Source: Rhodanobacteraceae bacterium | GTDB taxonomy: Bacteria; Pseudomonadota; Gammaproteobacteria; Xanthomonadales; Rhodanobacteraceae | Length of the DNA stretch: 64,000 nucleotides | Direction: 5' to 3' | Assembly: GCA_009996615.1 (NCBI GenBank) | Contig: JAACZU010000010.1 | Location: forward strand, 1-64,000 | Shown here: positions 7,410 through 16,270 of the stretch, one piece after another | Numbering within the stretch: the first letter of the stretch is position 1 | Layout of the letters: the number at the start of each line of letters is the position of its first letter | Translations under genes and position numbers: made by a program | The notes under the pieces: generated by a model | Told to the model about the DNA's origin: nothing | What the model saw: only the letters and a program-made list of their open reading frames with translations | The model's database searches: none

Positions 7410-8468
7410 TCAACCCAGGGTCGCTGCAAACGCCTCCAGCCGCTCGATCACGTCGTCGACCTCGATCAGATCCATCACGCCCGGGTATTCGAGCTTGGCG
7501 CCCCACGGCAGCGCGTCGGCCGGTTTCTTGCGGTACTTGCGTGCGGCCGCGTCGTAGCGGTCGACGCACCACTGGCGATCCGAATACGGGCCCGAGCGTG
7601 CCGGGTTGCTGGCCGCGTGCAGGCCGAGCACCGGCGTGCCGACCGCGTTGGCGATGTGCATCGGGCCAGAGTCGGGCGTCAGCACGAGGCTGGCGCGGCC
7701 GAGCAGGGCGAGCAGTTGCTTCAGCGTGTCCTTGCCGATCAGGTCGAGCGGTCGCGCCTTCGCCTGCGCCAGGATCGCGTCGCCGAACTCGCGCTCGTAC
7801 GCGCTCGGGCCGCCGCACAGCGCGACGCGCCAGCCGAGAACGAGCATGGCGTGGTCGATCACCGCGGCGTAGCGCTCGGCGCGCCAGTTGCGCAGGCGGT
7901 GGCTCGACACCGGGCTGACCACCAGCGTCGGCGTGTCGCCGGGCAGGTGGCGTTCGGCGAACGCATGCGCCTCGTCCGGCACCGGGATGTCCCAGCGCAC
8001 CTGCGTCTGCTTCAGGCCGAGCGGTTCGAGGAAGCTCGCCATCGCATCGAGCACGTGGTCGCCGCGCCGCGCCGGGATGCGGCAGTTCACGAACAGGCCG
8101 TGCAGGTCCTTCGAGCGCGCGCGGTCGTAGCCGATGCGCAGCGGCGCCTTGACCGCCAGGCTCAGCAGGTTCGAGCGCAGCGCGACCTGCATGTGCAGCA
8201 GCGCATCGAAGCGGCGTCCGGCCAGCTGCTCGCGCACGGCGCGGTAGCCGGCGCGGCCGGCGTGCTTGTCGAACACGATGAACTCGACGCCGGGCAGGTC
8301 GCCGACCAGCTTGTGCTCGAGCCGGCCGATCAGCCAGGTCAGGCGCGTCTGCGGCCAGTGCGCCTGCACCGTGCGCACCAGCGGCACGACGTGCGTGACG
8401 TCGCCGAGCGCCGAGGTGCGCAGCAGGCACAGGGAGGCGGGGGCGGTGCCCGTTGCAGCTTGATCCAT
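7410..8468 (-). CDS. Heptosyltransferase, glycosyltransferase family 9
   Basis: 352 residues. Opening LLRTSALGDVTHVVPLVRTV and the C-terminal LTPDSGPMHIANAVGTPVLG are the GT9 (WaaC/WaaF/WaaQ) signatures; the latter binds ADP-heptose. The enzyme adds heptose to the LPS inner core on the cytoplasmic face. Start at 8468 is chosen because it aligns with family N-termini; the upstream extension overlaps the divergent kinase gene's leader. Divergent from the Kdo kinase with 76 bases between starts. WaaC versus WaaF cannot be settled by eye. Confidence 0.85.
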   Translation of the reverse strand: MDQAATGTAPASLCLLRTSALGDVTHVVPLVRTVQAHWPQTRLTWLIGRLEHKLVGDLPGVEFIVFDKHAGRAGYRAVREQLAGRRFDALLHMQVALRSNLLSLAVKAPLRIGYDRARSKDLHGLFVNCRIPARRGDHVLDAMASFLEPLGLKQTQVRWDIPVPDEAHAFAERHLPGDTPTLVVSPVSSHRLRNWRAERYAAVIDHAMLVLGWRVALCGGPSAYEREFGDAILAQAKARPLDLIGKDTLKQLLALLGRASLVLTPDSGPMHIANAVGTPVLGLHAASNPARSGPYSDRQWCVDRYDAAARKYRKKPADALPWGAKLEYPGVMDLIEVDDVIERLEAFAATLG

Positions 8469-8544
8469 GGGGCGCTTGCTACCATTGTGCGAAAAGGCGG
8501 GGACGCGCCGTGCGCCCGCGAAAGAGCGGCAAAGTGGCAGACGC

Positions 8545-9306
8545 ATGATCCAGACGCAAGTTCAATCCACGCCCGGCGGCGTGCTGGTGTTCGATCGCGC
8601 GCTCGCCGCGACGCCCGACGAGCGTTGGTTCGACCGCGCCTGGTGGACCGCGCAGGGCAAGTCCGCGGCCGCGGCGGGCGGGCGTGGCGGCGTCGTGTTC
8701 GTCGACACGCCGGTCGGCGCCTGCGCGCTGCGCCACTACCATCGCGGCGGCCTGATGGCGCGCGTGAGCGCGGACCGCTACCTGTGGTCCGGCCGCGAGC
8801 GCACGCGCGCGTTCCGCGAGTTCCGCCTGCTCGCGCGGCTGGCCGATGCCGGCCTGCCGGTGCCGGCGCCGGTCGCCGCGCGCTGCGTGCGCGAAGGCGT
8901 GCGCTACCGCGCGGACCTGCTGACGCGCCGCATCGCGCCGGCTCAGACGCTGGCCGAGCGCCTCGCCGAGGGCGTGCTCGATCCCGCGCTGGCCGCGCGC
9001 GTCGGTCGCACGATCGCGCGCTTCCATGCCGCGCACGTCTGGCACGCCGACCTCAACGCGCACAACATCCTGGTCGATGCCGACGGCGCGATCTGGCTGA
9101 TCGACTTCGATCGCGGCCGCCTGCGCCGGCCGCGGCTGGCCTGGCAGCAGGCCAACCTCGCGCGCCTGCGCCGCTCGTTCGACAAGCTCGGCGCGCGGCA
9201 CATGCCCGACTTCGACTCGCGCTTCTGGCATCCGCTGCTGGCGGCCTACCACGAGGCGCTGACGCAGGCCGGTCGCGCGACGCCGTTGCAGGGGGGCGCG
9301 CCATGA
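8545..9306 (+). CDS. kdkA: 3-deoxy-D-manno-octulosonic acid kinase
   Basis: 253 residues. HADLNAHNILVDADGAIWLI followed by DFDRGR is the catalytic HxD and DFD metal-binding pair of the KdkA/WaaP small kinases. TPVGACALRHYHRGGLMARV resembles the nucleotide-binding loop. KdkA phosphorylates Kdo in lipid A-core and is typical of Pasteurellaceae and xanthomonads. Start ATG 8545 leaves family-length protein. It overlaps the next gene by four bases and is divergent from the heptosyltransferase. Confidence 0.85.
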   Translation: MIQTQVQSTPGGVLVFDRALAATPDERWFDRAWWTAQGKSAAAAGGRGGVVFVDTPVGACALRHYHRGGLMARVSADRYLWSGRERTRAFREFRLLARLADAGLPVPAPVAARCVREGVRYRADLLTRRIAPAQTLAERLAEGVLDPALAARVGRTIARFHAAHVWHADLNAHNILVDADGAIWLIDFDRGRLRRPRLAWQQANLARLRRSFDKLGARHMPDFDSRFWHPLLAAYHEALTQAGRATPLQGGAP

Positions 9307-10070
9307 GCCTGGCCTTGCGCTTTCTCGGCGTCGGCAGCTCGAACGCGCCGGAACTCGGCTCGGCCTGCGGCGTGCTCGAGCGCGACGGTGCGCCGCTGCT
9401 GATGATCGACTGCGGCGCCGAGGCGCTGAGCGCGTACCTCGACCACTACAGCGCGGCGCCGCGTGCGATCTACATCACGCACACGCACATGGACCACGTC
9501 GCCGGGCTCGAGCGGCTGTTCTATTGCACCTATTTCGATCCGGCGCTGCGCGGCACGGTGCGCCTGTACGCGCATGCGGCGCTGGTGCCGCTGCTGCAGG
9601 GGCGCATCGCCGATTACCCGGAGGTGCTGGCCGAGGGCGGTGCGAACTTCTGGGACACGTTCCGGCTGATCCCGGTATCGCGCGGCTTCTGGTGCGACGG
9701 CCTCTGGTTCGACGTGTTCGCGGTCCGCCACCACGCGCCGCACACCGCATTCGGCCTGGCGCTGCCCGGCAGTTTCGTCTGGACCGGCGATACGCGGCCG
9801 GTGCCGGAGATGCTCGCCACGCACGCCGCGCACGGTGAGCCGGTCGCGCACGACTGCGCGCTGGTCGGCAATCCGTCGCACACGGGCCTGGACGACCTCG
9901 AGCGCGAATACCCGGCCGAATTGCGCCGGCGCCTGATGCTGTACCACTACGCCAGTGAGGCCGACGCGCTGGCGATGGAGGCGCATGGCTACCGTGTCGC
10001 GCGGCGCGGCGACGTCGTCGCGCTGGCCGCGCCATCGCCGCGCGCGCCGTTGTTGGCCGAGGCGGTCTGA
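9303..10070 (+). CDS. Metallo-beta-lactamase fold hydrolase
   Basis: 255 residues. HTHMDHVAG (about residues 60-68) is the MBL metal motif HxHxDH; a later VRHHAPHTAF and WTGDTRP supply further metal ligands, and YHYASE near the C-terminus is like the final histidine. Resembles RNase Z/phosphodiesterase-type members. ATGA overlap with kdkA and one base before moaA place it in a run of coupled genes. Substrate unknown. Confidence 0.75.
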   Translation: MSLALRFLGVGSSNAPELGSACGVLERDGAPLLMIDCGAEALSAYLDHYSAAPRAIYITHTHMDHVAGLERLFYCTYFDPALRGTVRLYAHAALVPLLQGRIADYPEVLAEGGANFWDTFRLIPVSRGFWCDGLWFDVFAVRHHAPHTAFGLALPGSFVWTGDTRPVPEMLATHAAHGEPVAHDCALVGNPSHTGLDDLEREYPAELRRRLMLYHYASEADALAMEAHGYRVARRGDVVALAAPSPRAPLLAEAV

Positions 10071-10071
10071 G

Positions 10072-11112
10072 ATGGGCACATCGATTCCGCTTCGGCTCGA
10101 CGACACGGCCCCGCGCGACCTGCGCGGGCGGCCGCTGCGCGACCTGCGCATCTCGGTCGTCGACCGCTGCAACTTCCGCTGCCCGTACTGCATGCCGGAG
10201 GAGCAGTACCCGCGCGACCACGAGTTCCTGAGCAAGGCCGAACGCCTGCGCTTCGAGGAGATCGAGCGCCTGGCGACGCTGTTCGCGGCGCTGGGCGTGC
10301 ACAAGCTGCGCCTGACCGGCGGCGAGCCGCTGCTGCGGCGCGAGCTGCCCGAACTCGTGCGCCGGCTGGCGCGCATCCCGGGCATCGACGACCTGGCGAT
10401 GACCACCAACGGCAGCCTGCTCGCGGCGCAGGTCGAGGCGCTGCGCGCGGCCGGCCTGAAGCGCCTGACGCTGAGCCTCGACTCGCTCGATCCGGTCACG
10501 TTCCGCGCGATGTCGGGCGGGCGCGGCGAGGTCGCCACCGTGCTCGATGCGATCGCCGCGGCCGAGCGCGCCGGTTTCGCGTCGCTGAAGATCAATTGCG
10601 TCGTCATGCGTGGCCACAACGATGCGCAGGTGCTCGACCTGGTCGAGCATTTCCGCGGCAGCGGCCACATCGTGCGTTTCATCGAGTACATGGACGTGGG
10701 CACCTGCAACGACTGGCGCCAGGATCTGGTCGTGCCGAGCGCGGAGCTGCGCGCACGCATCGGTGCGCGCTGGCCGCTGGTCGCGCTGGAGCCGAATTGC
10801 GGCGGCGAGGTCGCGCGGCGCTACGGTTTCGCCGACGGCGCCGGCGAGATCGGCTTCATCAGCTCGGTCACCGAGCCTTTCTGCGGCGACTGCTCGCGTG
10901 CGCGCCTGTCCGCCGACGGCAAGCTCTACACCTGCCTGTTCGCCGGCGCCGGCCACGACCTGCGCGGCCCGCTGCGCGCCGGCGCGTCCGATGCCGAACT
11001 GGCCGGGCTGATCCGCGCGGTGTGGAATGCGCGCGACGATCGCTATAGTGAGATCCGCGCCGAGGCTGCAGGGCCGCGCGAGCACGTCGAGATGTATGCG
11101 ATCGGTGGCTGA
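10072..11112 (+). CDS. moaA: GTP 3',8-cyclase MoaA
   Basis: 346 residues. Radical-SAM motif CNFRCPYC (residues about 34-41) binds the first 4Fe-4S cluster; the C-terminal FCGDCSRARLSADGK and later CLF bind the second cluster that holds GTP. The C-terminal GG is conserved and needed for catalysis. It performs the first step of molybdopterin synthesis, with MoaC. Start ATG 10072 lies one base after the preceding stop. Full family length. Confidence 0.95.
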   Translation: MGTSIPLRLDDTAPRDLRGRPLRDLRISVVDRCNFRCPYCMPEEQYPRDHEFLSKAERLRFEEIERLATLFAALGVHKLRLTGGEPLLRRELPELVRRLARIPGIDDLAMTTNGSLLAAQVEALRAAGLKRLTLSLDSLDPVTFRAMSGGRGEVATVLDAIAAAERAGFASLKINCVVMRGHNDAQVLDLVEHFRGSGHIVRFIEYMDVGTCNDWRQDLVVPSAELRARIGARWPLVALEPNCGGEVARRYGFADGAGEIGFISSVTEPFCGDCSRARLSADGKLYTCLFAGAGHDLRGPLRAGASDAELAGLIRAVWNARDDRYSEIRAEAAGPREHVEMYAIGG

Positions 11113-11172
11113 GTGCGGGAGCGGCGGAAGCCGCGATGCTCTTTGCCGCTTGCTGCAATCAACGGAGACACC

Positions 11173-11667
11173 ATGCCGTCATCCACGCTGACCCACATCG
11201 ACCCCGCCGGCCGCCCGCGCATGGTCGACGTCGGCGCCAAGCCGGCCACGCGCCGCGAGGCGGTCGCCGAGGTGCGCGTGCGCTTTCCGGCCGAGGTCGC
11301 GCAGGCGCTGCGCGCACAAGGCCTGCGTTCGGCCAAGGGGCCGATCGTCGACACCGCGATCATCGCCGGCACGATGGCGGTCAAGCGCACGCACGAGCTG
11401 ATCCCGTTCTGCCATCCGCTGCCGGTCGAGCATTGCCGCATCGAGATCGACTTCGCCTCCGACACCGAGCTGGCGATCCGCTGCACGGTCGCGCTCACGC
11501 ACAAGACCGGCGTCGAGATGGAGGCGCTGACCGGCGCCAGCGTCGCCGCGCTGACCGTGTACGACATGTGCAAGGCGCTGTCGCATGAGATCGTGATCGA
11601 CGGCCTGCACCTGGTCGAAAAGAGCGGCGGCAAGCGTCGCGTGCAGCAGGGCAGGGTGCTGCCGTGA
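11173..11667 (+). CDS. moaC: Cyclic pyranopterin monophosphate synthase MoaC
   Basis: 164 residues with [33 protein letters not shown] and [20 protein letters not shown], all MoaC hallmarks. It converts the MoaA product into cPMP as a hexamer. ACGGAGAC precedes the ATG. A 60-base gap from moaA contains a REP-type motif; the end overlaps moaD. Confidence 0.96.
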   Translation: MPSSTLTHIDPAGRPRMVDVGAKPATRREAVAEVRVRFPAEVAQALRAQGLRSAKGPIVDTAIIAGTMAVKRTHELIPFCHPLPVEHCRIEIDFASDTELAIRCTVALTHKTGVEMEALTGASVAALTVYDMCKALSHEIVIDGLHLVEKSGGKRRVQQGRVLP

Positions 11668-11903
11668 CGTATCGCCTGCTGTACTTCGCCAGCCTCGCCG
11701 ACCGCGCCGGCCGTGCCGAGGAACAGCGCGACAGCGCCGCGCGCACGCCGCAGGAGCTGTACGCCGAGGTAGCCGCCGCGCACGGCTTCGCGTTCGCGCG
11801 CGAGCGCCTGCGCGTGGCGGTCAACGGCGCGTTCGTCGGTTGGGACCATGCGCTGGCCGATCGCGACGAAGTCGTGTTCCTGCCACCGGTGTCGGGCGGA
11901 TGA
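11664..11903 (+). CDS. moaD: Molybdopterin synthase small subunit MoaD
   Basis: 79-residue ubiquitin-fold sulfur carrier ending in VSGG, whose terminal glycine becomes a thiocarboxylate. Starts with GTG overlapping the moaC stop (GTGA). [15 protein letters not shown] is the typical tail. Works with MoaE to insert dithiolene sulfur. Confidence 0.93.
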   Translation: MTYRLLYFASLADRAGRAEEQRDSAARTPQELYAEVAAAHGFAFARERLRVAVNGAFVGWDHALADRDEVVFLPPVSGG

Positions 11904-12349
11904 AGCGTTTCCGGCTCAGTGAAACCGCGATCGACGTCGCCCGCGAGCGAGGCGCGCTCGACCACGCCGCCGCCGGCGGCTACGTCAGCTTCGAGGGCTG
12001 GGTGCGCGACCACAACGACGGCCGCGCCGTGCGCCGGCTCGACTACCAGGCGTATGCGCCGCTGGCCGCGAGCGAGGGCGAGGCGATCCTGGCCGAGGCG
12101 CTCGCGCGCTTCGCGGTGCGCGAGGCGCGCTGCATCCATCGCGTCGGTGCACTCGCGATCGGCGACCTGGCCGTGTGGGTCGGCGTCAGCGCCGATCACC
12201 GCGACGCCGCGTTCGCGGCCTGCCGCTGGATCATCGACGAGGTGAAGCGGCGCGTGCCGATCTGGAAGAACGAGCACTACGCCGACGGCGAGTCGGGCTG
12301 GCTGCATCCGGACAATACGCCGGTGGGCGAGCTGGCGCCCGGCGGGTAA
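11900..12349 (+). CDS. moaE: Molybdopterin synthase catalytic subunit MoaE
   Basis: 149 residues. GGYVSFEGWVRDHNDGRAVR, DYQAYAPLA, HRVGALAIGDLAVWVGV and VKRRVPIWKNEHYADGES are MoaE signatures; the Lys in the last motif is catalytic. ATG overlaps the moaD stop (ATGA), giving a coupled moaC-moaD-moaE unit. Confidence 0.95.
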   Translation: MKRFRLSETAIDVARERGALDHAAAGGYVSFEGWVRDHNDGRAVRRLDYQAYAPLAASEGEAILAEALARFAVREARCIHRVGALAIGDLAVWVGVSADHRDAAFAACRWIIDEVKRRVPIWKNEHYADGESGWLHPDNTPVGELAPGG

Positions 12350-12485
12350 GGCCCGTGGTTTTTCTTGTGCCGAAGGCGCGCGCCTAGTATGCTGCGCGGC
12401 CCGCTTGACGGGGCGTCAGGCTGGGCCCCGCGCATGGCGAGGGGTAAGGCGCAGGGTACGATCCCGCGCCTGCAGCAGATGTACG

Positions 12486-12577
12486 GAGAGGTGTCCGAGT
12501 GGTTGAAGGAGCACGCCTGGAAAGTGTGTAAACGGGTCAAACCGTTTCGCGGGTTCGAATCCCGCCCTCTCCGCCAG
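12486..12577 (+). tRNA. tRNA-Ser (anticodon GGA)
   Basis: 92 nt with encoded CCA. Acceptor GGAGAGG pairs with CCTCTCC; anticodon loop CTGGAAA (GGA); long variable arm; T-loop GGTTCGAATCC. Shares its acceptor stem with tRNA-Ser(CGA) at 6627. Confidence 0.97.
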
Positions 12578-12618
12578 TTTCAGAGTCAAATGCGCGCACA
12601 GCGCGCCGCCGGTTTCAT

Positions 12619-12730
12619 GGCGGCTCCGTCGGTTCTCCCGCGACGATAGCTTGCGAATCCCGCCAGGTCCGGAAGGAAGCAACGGTAGTGAGTGATTCGG
12701 GTGCCGGGATGTAGCTGGCGGAGCTGCCAC
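12619..12730 (+). ncRNA. ffs: 4.5S RNA of the signal recognition particle
   Basis: About 112 nt. The conserved apical region CAGGTCCGGAAGGAAGCA and GTGCCGGGATGTAGCTGG match bacterial small SRP RNA, with the GGTTCTCCCGC segment upstream as in E. coli. Ends GGCGGCTCC and GGAGCTGCC pair. Located between tRNA-Ser and dnaX, as in other gammaproteobacteria. Exact ends are estimated from the terminal helix. Confidence 0.93.
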
Positions 12731-12768
12731 CCTTCCCTTGATGCTGCTTCCTGTCGGCGTGGCGATCG

Positions 12769-12830
12769 CGCCGGCCGGCCTTCGGCCGTCCAGCCTACGC
12801 GCAGGCTGGGCGCGCGCAGCGCGACCGGCG
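12769..12830. repeat. Dispersed GC-rich repeat (GGCTGGGCGCGCGCAGCGCG), copy 1
   Basis: Contains CCGGCC, GTCCAGCCTACGC and an inverted GCGCAGGCTGGGCGC part, ending in CGACCGGCG. A matching arrangement occurs at 50491-50565. Lies in the 188-base gap between ffs and dnaX; a TACAAT -10-like hexamer at 12889-12894 may serve dnaX. Confidence 0.75.
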
Positions 12831-12918
12831 ACGTTCATGCTGCGGCCCGCCCCGGGCCCACCGCCGCATCCGCTACCATCGCGCTTGCTACAATCGGCCA
12901 CTCACCCGCGGACTTCCG

Positions 12919-14622
12919 ATGTCGTATCAAGCCCTCGCGCGCAAATGGCGCCCGCGCCGCTTTTCCGAGCTGGTCGGGCAGGAGCACGTCGTGCGTGCGC
13001 TCACGCACGCGCTCGACAGCGGACGCCTGCACCATGCGTTCCTGTTCACCGGCACGCGCGGCGTCGGCAAGACCACGATCGCGCGCATCTTCGCCAAGTC
13101 GCTGAACTGCGAGCACGGGCCGACCTCGAACCCGTGCGGCCAATGCGGTGCCTGCGTCGAGATCGACGCAGGGCGCTTCGTCGACCTGCTCGAGATCGAC
13201 GCGGCCAGCAACACCGGCGTCGACAACGTGCGCGAGCTGATCGAGAACGCGCAGTACACGCCCACGCGCGGCCGCTACAAGGTGTACCTGATCGACGAGG
13301 TGCACATGCTCTCGAAGGCGGCGTTCAACGCGTTGCTGAAGATCCTCGAGGAGCCGCCGCCGCACGTGAAGTTCCTGCTCGCGACGACCGATCCGCAGAA
13401 GCTGCTGGTCACCGTGCTGTCGCGCTGCATCAAGTTCAACCTCAAGCGCCTGACGCCGGAGCAGATCGGCGGCCAGATGCGCCACATCCTCGGCGCCGAG
13501 GGCATCGCGTTCGACGACGAGGGCGTCGACGTGCTCGCGCGCGCGGCCGACGGCTCGCTGCGCGACGGCCTGTCGCTGCTCGACCAGGCGATCGCGCACG
13601 GCGGCGGCGCGCTGCATGCGCACGAGGTGCACGCGATGCTCGGCACGGTCGAGCGCGCGAAGGTGCGCGTACTGCTGGACATCCTCGCCAACGGCGACGG
13701 CGCGGCGCTGCTCGACGAGATCGAGCGCATCGCCGGCTTCTCGCCGGACTTCGCGCAGGTGCTCGACGAACTGGCCGGCCTGCTGCACCGCGTGCAACTG
13801 CTGCAACTGGTGCCGGCCGCCGCCGCCGAGGACGATGCGGAGCTGCTCGCGCTGAGCGGGCGCATCCCGGCGCAGGACGTGCAGCTGTGGTACCAGATGG
13901 CGATCACCGGCCGCCGCGACCTGTCGCTGGCGCCGACGCCGCGGGTAGGTTTCGAGATGGCGCTGCTGCGCATGCTCGCGTTCGCGCCGGCCGGTGCCGG
14001 CACGTCGGCACGCGCGGCCGCCTCGGCGATGCCGGTGACCGCGCGACCGACACCAGTCGCGCCGCCGTCGCGCACGGTCGCCGAGGCGCCACGCGCCGCT
14101 CGGCCCGCGTCCGCTGCGCTGGCGACTGCGCCCGTGTCGCGGCCGGCGCCCGAGGCGTTCAGGCCGGAACCGCCCGCCGCGCCGCCGTCCCGGCCGCAGG
14201 TGGCCGAACCGCCGCGCGCGGCCGCGCCGGTCGAGGTGCTGCCGTCCGACTGGGCCAGCCTGATCGAGCGCGCCGAGTTGCGCGGTCCGGTCGGCCAGCT
14301 CGCGTCGAACGCGACGCTGATCGCGGTCGAGGACAGCGTCGTGCGCCTCGCGCTGGCGCCGGCCTACGAACACCTGGCGCATGGCCTGATGGTCGAGACG
14401 CTCGAACAGCGCCTCGGCGCGGCGCTTGGCTACGCGGTCAAGATCCGCTTCGAGCGGGCCCGGACCGGCGCCGAAACCCCCGCCGAGCAACGTGCACGCG
14501 CCGACAGCGAGCGCCTGGCGGCCGCCGAACAGTCCGTGCAGGGCGATCCGGTCGTGCAGTCGCTGCTCGACACGTTCGGCGCGCGCGTGGTTCCCGGAAG
14601 CGTCCGTCCGACCCAGTCGTGA
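12919..14622 (+). CDS. dnaX: DNA polymerase III subunit tau (gamma)
   Basis: 567 residues. SYQALARKWRPRRFSELVGQ start; Walker A GTRGVGKTT (about 45-53); zinc Cys in NCEHG...CGQCGAC; DEVHMLSKAAFNALLKILEE (Walker B); sensor SRC. Residues about 360-440 are a Pro/Ala-rich linker, then the tau C-terminal polymerase-binding region. It is the clamp-loader ATPase. No A-rich slippery heptamer is visible, so a frameshifted gamma form cannot be inferred. Part of dnaX-ybaB-recR. Confidence 0.96.
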   Translation: MSYQALARKWRPRRFSELVGQEHVVRALTHALDSGRLHHAFLFTGTRGVGKTTIARIFAKSLNCEHGPTSNPCGQCGACVEIDAGRFVDLLEIDAASNTGVDNVRELIENAQYTPTRGRYKVYLIDEVHMLSKAAFNALLKILEEPPPHVKFLLATTDPQKLLVTVLSRCIKFNLKRLTPEQIGGQMRHILGAEGIAFDDEGVDVLARAADGSLRDGLSLLDQAIAHGGGALHAHEVHAMLGTVERAKVRVLLDILANGDGAALLDEIERIAGFSPDFAQVLDELAGLLHRVQLLQLVPAAAAEDDAELLALSGRIPAQDVQLWYQMAITGRRDLSLAPTPRVGFEMALLRMLAFAPAGAGTSARAAASAMPVTARPTPVAPPSRTVAEAPRAARPASAALATAPVSRPAPEAFRPEPPAAPPSRPQVAEPPRAAAPVEVLPSDWASLIERAELRGPVGQLASNATLIAVEDSVVRLALAPAYEHLAHGLMVETLEQRLGAALGYAVKIRFERARTGAETPAEQRARADSERLAAAEQSVQGDPVVQSLLDTFGARVVPGSVRPTQS

Positions 14623-14655
14623 CCGGATGCATCCTCTTTGATCTGGAGAAATGAG

Positions 14656-14979
14656 ATGAAAGGTCCCCTTGCCGGCTTGATGCAGCAGGCGCAGCGCATG
14701 CAGGAACAGATGAAGCGTGCGCAGGAAGAACTCGGCCAGACCGAGGTCACCGGCCAGGCCGGCGGCGGCCTGGTCAGCGTGCGCATGAGCGGCCGCCACG
14801 AGGTGCGCGCGGTCACGATCGACCGCAAGCTGTTCGCCGACGATCCGGAAATGGCCGAAGACCTCGTCGCCGCCGCGTTCAACGACGCGGTCAACAAGAT
14901 CGCCGCGCTGAGCCAGGACAAGCTCGGCGGCATGACCGCCGGCCTGAACCTGCCGCCGGGGTTCAAGTTGCCGTTCTGA
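14656..14979 (+). CDS. ybaB: Nucleoid-associated protein YbaB/EbfC
   Basis: 107 residues: [20 protein letters not shown] coiled-coil start and the FNDAVNKI helix are family hallmarks. Start ATG 14656 has TGGAG seven bases upstream, so the upstream in-frame ATG is rejected. DNA-binding dimer; usually between dnaX and recR, as here. Confidence 0.95.
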   Translation: MKGPLAGLMQQAQRMQEQMKRAQEELGQTEVTGQAGGGLVSVRMSGRHEVRAVTIDRKLFADDPEMAEDLVAAAFNDAVNKIAALSQDKLGGMTAGLNLPPGFKLPF

Positions 14980-14981
14980 GA

Positions 14982-15073
14982 GCCGGGATTCGGGAATAGG
15001 GAATAGGGAACCGGAAGAGCGATCCGGCGCTTCGGATTTGACCATTCTCCATTCCCGGCTCCCCATTCCCGGC
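14982..15073. repeat. GGGAATC-type inverted repeat, copy 1
   Basis: Left side GCCGGGATTCGGGAATAGGG is answered by CCATTCCCGGC-type sequence on the right, about 30 bases each, flanking a 30-base centre. It fills the ybaB-recR gap and ends eight bases before the recR ATG. Related elements: 15680-15837, 27960-28093, 60907-61044. Confidence 0.85.
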
Positions 15074-15081
15074 TTCATGCC

Positions 15082-15678
15082 ATGTCCTCCTCCCCTCTCC
15101 TCACCGACCTGATCGAAGCGCTGCGCTGCCTGCCCGGCGTCGGCGCGAAGACCGCGCAGCGCATGGCGTTCCATGTGCTCGAGCGCGATCGCGCCGGCGC
15201 GCGCAAGCTGGCCGAGCGGCTCGCGCTCGCGGTCGAACGGATCGGCAACTGCTCGCGCTGCCGCACGTTCAGCGAGGAAGCGGTCTGCGCGCTGTGCGCG
15301 AATCCGATGCGCGACCGCGCGCTGCTGTGCGTGGTCGAGACGCCGGTCGACCAGCTCGCGATCGAGCAGGCGACCGGCTTCCGCGGCAACTATTTCGTGC
15401 TGCTCGGGCGGCTGTCCCCGCTCGACGGCATCGGCCCGAAGGAGCTCGGCCTCGACCTGCTCGCGCAGCGACTGGGCGAGGGCGAGGTGCAGGAGCTGAT
15501 CGTCGCTACCAACCCGACCGTCGAGGGCGAGGCGACCGCGCACCTGCTCGCGCAACTCGCGCGCGCGGCCGGCCTGCGCGCGAGCCGCCTCGCGCACGGC
15601 GTGCCGCTCGGCGGCGAACTGGAGTTCATCGACCGCGGCACGCTCGCGCACGCGTTCGGCGGGCGACAGCCGCTTTGA
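15082..15678 (+). CDS. recR: Recombination protein RecR
   Basis: 198 residues with helix-hairpin-helix start ([18 protein letters not shown]), zinc finger CSRCRTF...CALC (about 56-71) and a Toprim domain ([24 protein letters not shown]). Acts with RecF/RecO in gap repair. No clear Shine-Dalgarno: the region just upstream is taken up by a dispersed repeat. Confidence 0.96.
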   Translation: MSSSPLLTDLIEALRCLPGVGAKTAQRMAFHVLERDRAGARKLAERLALAVERIGNCSRCRTFSEEAVCALCANPMRDRALLCVVETPVDQLAIEQATGFRGNYFVLLGRLSPLDGIGPKELGLDLLAQRLGEGEVQELIVATNPTVEGEATAHLLAQLARAAGLRASRLAHGVPLGGELEFIDRGTLAHAFGGRQPL

Positions 15679-15679
15679 G

Positions 15680-15837
15680 GCCGGGATTGGGGAATCGGGA
15701 TTCGGGATTGGGAACGCACGGCGCGTGTTCCGTTGACACACGCTCGATGCGCCTTCAGTGGCACTCGGGTGTTGGGGCTGCGTGCCTCCGCCGGTGCTCT
15801 ATCATCCAATCCCCAATCCCGATTCCCCAATCCCGGC
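15680..15837. repeat. GGGAATC-type inverted repeat, copy 2
   Basis: Left arm begins GCCGGGATTGGGGAATCGGG and right arm ends GATTCCCCAATCCCGGC; the arms are inverted relative to each other around a roughly 80-base centre. Fills the recR-HIT gap and ends six bases before the HIT start codon. Confidence 0.85.
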
Positions 15838-15843
15838 CCCTCC

Positions 15844-16188
15844 ATGACCGACACGCTGTTCGCCAAGATCATCCGCCGCGAGATTCCGGCCGACATCGTC
15901 TATGAGGACGACGCGGTGCTCGCGTTCCGCGACATCAATCCGCAGGCGCCGATGCACGTCTTGTTCGTGCCGAAGACGCCGATCGCGACGCTGAACGACC
16001 TCGGTGAGGCCGACGCGCCGACGGTCGGCCGTCTGGTGCTCGCCGCGGCGAATTACGCCAAGGCGCAGGGCGTTGCCGACGACGGCTACCGCGTCGTGAT
16101 GAACTGCAACCGCAACGGCGGCCAGACCGTGTTCCACCTGCACCTGCACCTGCTCGCCGGCCGTGCAATGCACTGGCCGCCGGGCTGA
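15844..16188 (+). CDS. HIT-family nucleotide hydrolase (HinT-like)
   Basis: 114 residues. HLHLHLLAGR contains the HxHxHxx histidine-triad motif; FAKIIRREIPADIVYEDD is the classic HinT opening. Purine nucleoside phosphoramidate hydrolase activity is expected from the family. Start ATG follows a dispersed repeat by six bases and lacks a clear ribosome site. Confidence 0.93.
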   Translation: MTDTLFAKIIRREIPADIVYEDDAVLAFRDINPQAPMHVLFVPKTPIATLNDLGEADAPTVGRLVLAAANYAKAQGVADDGYRVVMNCNRNGGQTVFHLHLHLLAGRAMHWPPG

Positions 16189-16270
16189 CGGCGCGGCCGC
16201 AAACTCCTGCTGCGCCGGCGTCGCCGGCGCGCCGTACACTGGCCTGCATCCGCCTCCAGGATGCGTCGCC

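Noticed and set aside
12919-14622. Programmed frameshift making DnaX gamma
   Set aside because: No A-rich slippery heptamer with a following stop in the shifted frame is visible.
12835-15741. 968-codon open frame on the minus strand across dnaX, ybaB and recR
   Set aside because: It is antisense to three well-recognised genes and Arg/Ala/Gln-rich with no domain. Similar long shadows at 6618-10070, 22549-26295, 30347-32080, 43168-45372 and 47051-49996 arise from GC codon bias.
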